Shown in pieces: positions 61,901 through 64,000 of a stretch of DNA of 64,000 nucleotides (positions are counted from its first letter, which is position 1; every line of letters starts with the position of its first letter). Source of the DNA: Aricia agestis (taxonomy: Eukaryota > Arthropoda > Insecta > Lepidoptera > Lycaenidae); assembly GCF_905147365.1 (NCBI RefSeq), contig NC_056416.1:6530001-6594000 (forward strand). The letters run 5' to 3'. Position numbers and translations under genes: made by a program. The notes beneath the pieces are model-generated. The model searched no databases. It saw nothing but the letters and a program-made list of their open reading frames with translations, and was not told the origin of the DNA.

Positions 61901-63229
61901 CAAGTTTTTACTTAGCATGGGATTAGACGACGTGATGTACGCTACTTAGCTTTTATACTAGTTATTGTATATTATTGTATGCTTAATAAAGAATTTGAAA
62001 GAATTTTAGCATAGAAGTCGCACTGCTGCCGCGCTACTGGCAACTTAATGTAGGCAGTCTAAAAGTGTAAATCGCTCGTCGCTGGCGTGCGGCACAACAT
62101 AGACAGCACAAGACAGCACAGGAACTGCATAATATATATCTCACTGACAGCACTCACGGTGGACACGGTGAGGAGGGCGTCGCTGTCGTCGCAGCGCTGC
62201 GCCTCCAGGTCCTCCGGCCGGCGCCAGGTGGACTCCAGGTCTCGGGTGGGTACCCCGAACAACGCGTACCCGAAACCGTTCAGCATTATCCGGTACTGGG
62301 GAATAAACAGGTTATGTACTATCAGAGGAGTTCATAGGCAGATGGCGGACCTACGTCATTTGGAGTTTGGACGGCTCATGTCACTTCAATGTTAGCTGTG
62401 ATCTGTCGCTTGGGTTTGACTTAACGCGACCAAATTACTTAGTACCAACCATAAAGTTAATATACCTAGCGGAATAGAGAAACAAAGGCAAGCAAGAGAG
62501 ATGTTACTATCAGTAACACTGCGTGGTAAAAAGAGACGTGTGATACATGACAGCAGCACTCTTTTTGTAAGTGTAACGTACACATAATATTTTTACACAC
62601 AGATGAAACCAACGTCTGACAGCTCGAGATTGTTGCTCTATTCCGCTAGGTATATTAACTTTATGGTACCAACGCTTGTTATATGACGAGCTGTGCCGCG
62701 TCAGCTCGAGCCACGCGCCGTGTGAAGCCAGCATGAAGTTACCGACTTCAATCGGATCGGACGTGCCTACTTGAACCTCTAACCACCCCCTTCACACGGC
62801 TCGAGCTGGCGCCGCGGCACGGCTCATGATATTACGCGCCGTGTGAAGCCAGCATGAAGTTACCGACTTCAATCGGATCGGACGTGCCTACTTGAACCTC
62901 TAACCACCCCCTTCACACGGCTCGAGCTGGCGCGGCGCCGCTCGTGATATTACGCGCTGCGAGAAGCCAGCATTGTGTTGTCTTGCTGCAACTTTTTGAC
63001 CGCTTGGTCGCGATTCTCGTCTGCGTCGTTGTGCTAACACAACGGCCGTATCATAATAACTGAGTGCTGTTTACCTTAGGCAACTTAGTAGCGTGTATGG
63101 TCTGTATGATCTTGGTGCGCAGGTTCTCAATGCTGTGGACGCTCAGCCTCATCACCAGGTCGTCGCCAACCCCCACTGTCAGCACGAAGCTCTCCGTGTA
63201 CCGCGCCGCCTCGCGACTTATTAGACCAG
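53170..63229 (-). CDS. DAGLB: sn1-specific diacylglycerol lipase, C-terminal part (partial)
   Basis: Four minus-strand exons are in the window: 63229-63075, 62295-62158, 54452-54340, 53344-53170 (stop TGA at 53172-53170). All are GT-AG with matching phases, 581 coding nt, about 193 aa; the 5' part (four membrane segments and the GxSxG lipase core) lies past 64000. DAGL hydrolyses diacylglycerol at sn-1 to 2-arachidonoylglycerol and is a multipass plasma-membrane enzyme. Diagnostic blocks: SFVLTVGVGDDLVMRLSV (family FV..VVLGKDLVPRLS), LRTKIIQTIHATKLPKYR, LFTPGRILHI (family LYPPGRIIHL) and QVMPRMLLDHLPENVHRTI (family ..P.ML.DHMPD...). The protein stops soon after this block, as in the beta form; the alpha form has a long tail, hence my choice, but alpha is possible. 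Large introns hold a LINE, SINE, pogo and MITEs. Confidence 0.85.
53445..53693 (+). repeat. RTE-like LINE 3' fragment, copy 2
   Basis: CGAGCTTTTGCCCGCGGCTT, GCTCGCGTTAAGAAGTATT, CCCCTTGGGGTTGGAATTTA, TCCGTCCAGTGGTTTGGGCT, then TCAGTCAGTCACCTTTGAGT. Colinear with 45881-46086. In the last DAGL intron. Confidence 0.7.
53684..53943. mobile_element. MITE family I, copy 1
   Basis: Ends GTGTAACAAAAATAAGTGAT and ATCACTTATTTTTGTTACAC, arms continuing through TAATACTTTAGGGTGTGTAC and AGAGAGTTCACTGTGAAAGT for about 110 nt with few mismatches. The centre includes the mirrored CACTTTTGTATGGG / CCCATACAAAAGTG. A diverged copy is at 60485-61077. Confidence 0.82.
54453..55690. other. DAGL intron 3' half, little visible
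   Basis: AT-rich intron sequence. It contains GGGGCACTGCCGTGCCCCTA at about 54795, similar to GGGGGCACTCCCGTGCCCCC at about 59157 beside the LINE, and a solo 3' end of MITE family H at 55239-55270 (CTCTATTCCGCTAGGTATAT). No other structure is supported. Confidence 0.45.
55691..56001. repeat. (TA)n microsatellites
   Basis: (AT)n at about 55691-55740 and again at about 55889-56001 (with GTATATATAA and TATTATAT interruptions). The second array opens a frame of repeated Ile-Tyr, which is an artefact. Confidence 0.9.
55739..56150 (+). repeat. Duplicated AT-flanked unit with possible Helitron-like end
   Basis: ATTGGAATCTCGGAATCGGC then TCCAACGATTTTCATGAAAT occurs at about 55741 and about 56002. 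Each is followed by GGGGGTTTCGGGGGCGATAA and ATCGATCTAG. The first unit ends ACCGAGCAAAGCTCGGTCAA then ACAGCTAGT: a small hairpin shortly before CTAG, reminiscent of Helitron 3' ends. The second lacks this terminus. Confidence 0.5.
56672..59098 (-). CDS. Non-LTR retrotransposon ORF2 (endonuclease tail + RT), 5'-truncated
   Basis: 808 codons without interruption from the first ATG. The start falls in the endonuclease domain: only the C-terminal motifs are present (GDFN at residues 17-20, SYHDLI at about 83-88), so the N-terminal half of the endonuclease and ORF1 are missing. Reverse transcriptase follows: PLPKT..P.SLSHYRPISILP (about 357-376), LLDFSSAFNSVD (438-449), VPQGGVLSPLLF (497-508) and the catalytic YADD (526-529, LYADDLQIY). 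After the RT come thumb-like LQNLCIRFVFG and a C terminus without an RNase H. The order suggests the CR1/Jockey group; exact clade not determined. It lies in a DAGL intron on the same strand as DAGL. It ends near 59098; the 3' tail below 56672 is AT-rich. Confidence 0.88.
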   Translation of the reverse strand: MRRVFRFFYYDHTLIAGDFNTCLLKSDSRASKLRSLLSALNLNILPLAATHHVPNCTPSLLDLLITSSPDLVALHGQFPSIFSYHDLIFLSFKIKPPRRIPKYQFLRSFNNIDLEALKRDVHDTNWSPVFSASDIDQKVALLTDLLTNIFDRHAPLRRVKVKHPPAPWLSQDIRSMMARRNRALCRFRKRPTEENLAQYKYLRNLCSRMCRDAKWRHIHSSIDQCNPSQLWKFLSSLGIGKSSSCTDSTLDLNSLNAHFSKPPVIVNQATKARTLSHLSSSPLPSCTPFSFVPVTEDDVIKHIAAIKSTAQGNDNLSSRMISLSLPELLPVLTHIFNYSLATSSFPSAWKRADVIPLPKTTNPSSLSHYRPISILPFLSKVLEHIVHKQLSHFLSSNHLLSPFQSGFRSGHSTVTALLKVTDDLRLALENKCVSILVLLDFSSAFNSVDFDILLSILRSLNLSPSVINWIESYLRGRSQRVRSSVGTSDWCDLDVGVPQGGVLSPLLFSIFINNITSIITSHFHLYADDLQIYRHSHILDIISAVEDLNSDLERIANWAKSFGLLVNPSKSQAMIIGSRYMTQRLCNVPSVIFDGTVINYTDSAKNLGIILDSNLTWNPQVTEVSRKVHFSLHTLRRLQNFLPIQTKIFLVQSLILPILDYADTCYLDATEEQLTRLERLQNLCIRFVFGLRKFDHVSAYRSKLKWLPIRLRRNSHILCLLYNILYNPLAPPYLLDRFNFSRSLDLPCRSNVRSNLSFPSHRSNFYSYSFSVHAVRLWNSLPHTIRDSPTIAVFKRRLKEHYLESQSI
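59757..60073 (+). mobile_element. Lepidopteran SINE (GGCCGGCAACGCAC type), copy 2
   Basis: GTGGGAGAGCCATGCTTCGG at the start, pyrimidine-rich middle, GGCCGGCAACGCACCCGCAG, then GGTGACCCGTTTGCTCGTTT and an A-rich tail. Close match to 7405-7735; it lacks about 14 bases (GAGTGTCCATGGGT) present in copy 1. Confidence 0.87.
60076..60472. mobile_element. pogo/Tigger-like non-autonomous element
   Basis: CAGTAGTGCCTCGATAGTCC at the left and GGACTATCGAGGCCCTACTG at the right. The CAGTA..CCTCGAT.XTCCGAA ends are characteristic of pogo-type Tc1/mariner relatives. TA precedes the left end. 397 bp, without a transposase. It abuts the SINE tail at 60073. Confidence 0.8.
60485..61077. mobile_element. MITE family I, copy 2, split by another element
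   Basis: Left ACAGGTTGTAACAAAACAAA, right ATGTTTTGTAACACCCTGTA. The middle has the family I mirrored block (TTGTATGGGCAAGCG; GCCCATACAAAAG). At about 60710 it is interrupted by an insert, TTAAGGTGACGCCGCG to TGTGTCGCCTTAA (about 60710-61054), with its own inverted ends and an inner 21-bp-arm palindrome at 60752-60796. Confidence 0.72.
61590..61735 (+). repeat. GGCGCC-type interspersed repeat
   Basis: CACACGGGCGCCATCCTCTA, GGGGCGCCAAATTGCCATCT, AAGGGGCGCCAAAATCCTTT and TGCACACAGGCGCCAGTAGC. The reverse complement of the later part is at 16590-16690. Class unknown. Confidence 0.5.
62322..62445. mobile_element. MITE family E relative
   Basis: Contains AGGCAGATGGCGGACCTACG, TTCAATGTTAGCTGTGATCT and TTGACTTAACGCGACCAAAT, which match 42895-43030 in inverted parts. 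It adjoins MITE family H at 62448. Confidence 0.55.
62448..62668. mobile_element. MITE family H, copy 2
   Basis: ACCATAAAGTTAATATACCT at the left, AGGTATATTAACTTTATGGT at the right: exact inverted ends. Internal text is the reverse of 52151-52448. In a DAGL intron. Confidence 0.85.
62713..62973. repeat. 121-bp tandem duplication
   Basis: The unit ACGCGCCGTGTGAAGCCAGC ... GTGCCTACTTGAACCTCTAA ... CTTCACACGGCTCGAGCTGG ... GATATT starts at 62713 and again at 62834, nearly identical for most of its length. A third partial copy (ACGCGCTGCGAGAAGCCAGC) starts at about 62952. Each unit has inverted CCGTGTGAAG / CTTCACACGG. In the DAGL intron just below exon 63075-63229. Confidence 0.88.
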
Positions 63230-63256
63230 CTGCAAAATAAACTCGGTAAGTTGTAG

Positions 63257-63455
63257 ATCCATATTATAAATGCGATAGTGTGTTTGCCTGTTACCCCTTC
63301 ACGCCTCAACCGCTGAACCGATATTGCTGAATTTGTATGGAGATCTTTGAGTCCCTAGAGGATACTTTAAGTCCCGGGAAAGAATATGTTATACTTTTTA
63401 ATTTTTATACCGGAATAATTTTTTCGGGCGACAAGCGAATTTTGGCGTATAATAT
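63257..63455 (+). repeat. RTE-like LINE/SINE 3' fragment
   Basis: ATATTATAAATGCGATAGTG, CCCCTTCACGCCTCAACCGC, TGAACCGATATTGCTG, AGTCCCGGGAAAGAATA and GGGCGACAAGCGAATTTTGG. Same family as 16276-16470 and 440-645. Confidence 0.6.
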
Positions 63456-63686
63456 TACCTATTTACATATACTTACTAAGTAAACTAAATTTTTAAGTAA
63501 ATTCTGGAACTTTTGGTACAGACCAATAAATTTCATACCTCGTATCTGGGATCGATACCACTCGTGCTAGCGAGACAGCGAAAGCAGATCGAAGGTACGA
63601 AAATTACTAGATTAATAGACTCTCGTACCTCTAGACTCTAAACTCTGAATGGACGGTTCTGCTATTAAAATATTATTAATTAACTT

Positions 63687-64000
63687 ATAAATAGCTGTCC
63701 CGGCAAACGTTTCTTTGCCATATAAAGTATTTCGCCCGTATTATTTAATTGAAGTGACTAAATAAGTATGTCACCATGGCAACGTCCATCGCTATCCCGT
63801 CGCACAAACAATGGTCGCCGTCAGTCTCGAATTGTAATAATTTACTATTAATTATTTATTCAACAAATGCACTTATCAATATAATAAGTACAAGTAGCCG
63901 ATTCTCAGACCTACTGAATATGCATATAAAATTTGGTAAAAATCAGTAAAGCCGTTTCGGAGGGGGGTGACTAACATTGTGTGACACGAGAATTTTATAT
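63687..64000 (+). repeat. LINE 3' fragment (CTGTCCCGGCAAACG family), runs off window
   Basis: AGCTGTCCCGGCAAACGTTT at the start; GCCGATTCTCAGACCTACTG, AAAGCCGTTTCGGAGGGGGG and GTGACACGAGAATTTTATAT at the end. Same text as 10697-10843. Confidence 0.65.

Overview
The window is nuclear DNA of an insect, almost certainly a moth or butterfly (Lepidoptera). It is AT-rich, its genes are split by GT-AG introns, and it is full of short interspersed repeats of types I associate with lepidopteran genomes: a SINE ending in a GGTGACCCGTTTGCTCG-type tail, 3' scraps of RTE/CR1-like LINEs, and the GGGTTCCGT...CACTTGGCC repeat. No bacterial, organellar or CRISPR sequence is visible.

Four host genes can be rebuilt exon by exon with consistent splice phases. 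(1) 1605-12873, plus strand: a PPM1G-type PP2C protein phosphatase, 10 exons, 656 aa, complete. (2) 16826-18199, minus strand: IFT20, an intraflagellar transport subunit, 3 exons, 130 aa, complete, tail-to-tail with PPM1G. (3) 25898-46980, plus strand: a spatacsin (SPG11)-like gene, 14 exons, 1928 aa. (4) 53170-63229, minus strand: the last four exons of an sn1-specific diacylglycerol lipase (DAGL, beta-like), tail-to-tail with SPG11; its catalytic part lies beyond base 64000. The genes are unrelated in function (nuclear phosphatase, ciliary transport, lysosomal/autophagy protein, endocannabinoid-forming lipase), and nothing suggests they work as a unit.

Most of the rest is transposable elements, many nested. 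In SPG11 introns sit a decayed BEL/Pao LTR retrotransposon (about 32094-38655) and an intact mariner (39801-41089) with an uninterrupted 362-codon D,D34D transposase. The 7.7 kb between IFT20 and SPG11 holds a 1.4 kb TIR element with repeated subterminal CCCGTCGCGG motifs, a foldback-like element with arms of about 300 bp split by a hAT element that has a perfect 8-bp target duplication, and another decayed hAT element. A DAGL intron carries a 5'-truncated non-LTR retrotransposon (56672-59098) with an 808-codon ORF, (TA)n arrays and a pogo-like element. At least a dozen MITE or hairpin families occur, several in two or three copies.

The most unusual local structure is in SPG11 intron 8 (43058-43320): a diverged duplicate of the start of exon 8 running into a stack of three palindromes. 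I found no convincing undescribed biological system. The interest is in transposon nesting, exon duplication, insertions very close to splice sites and intact long hairpins. All exon structures are read by eye from codon phase, splice consensus and remembered family sequences; no alignment or transcript evidence was available.
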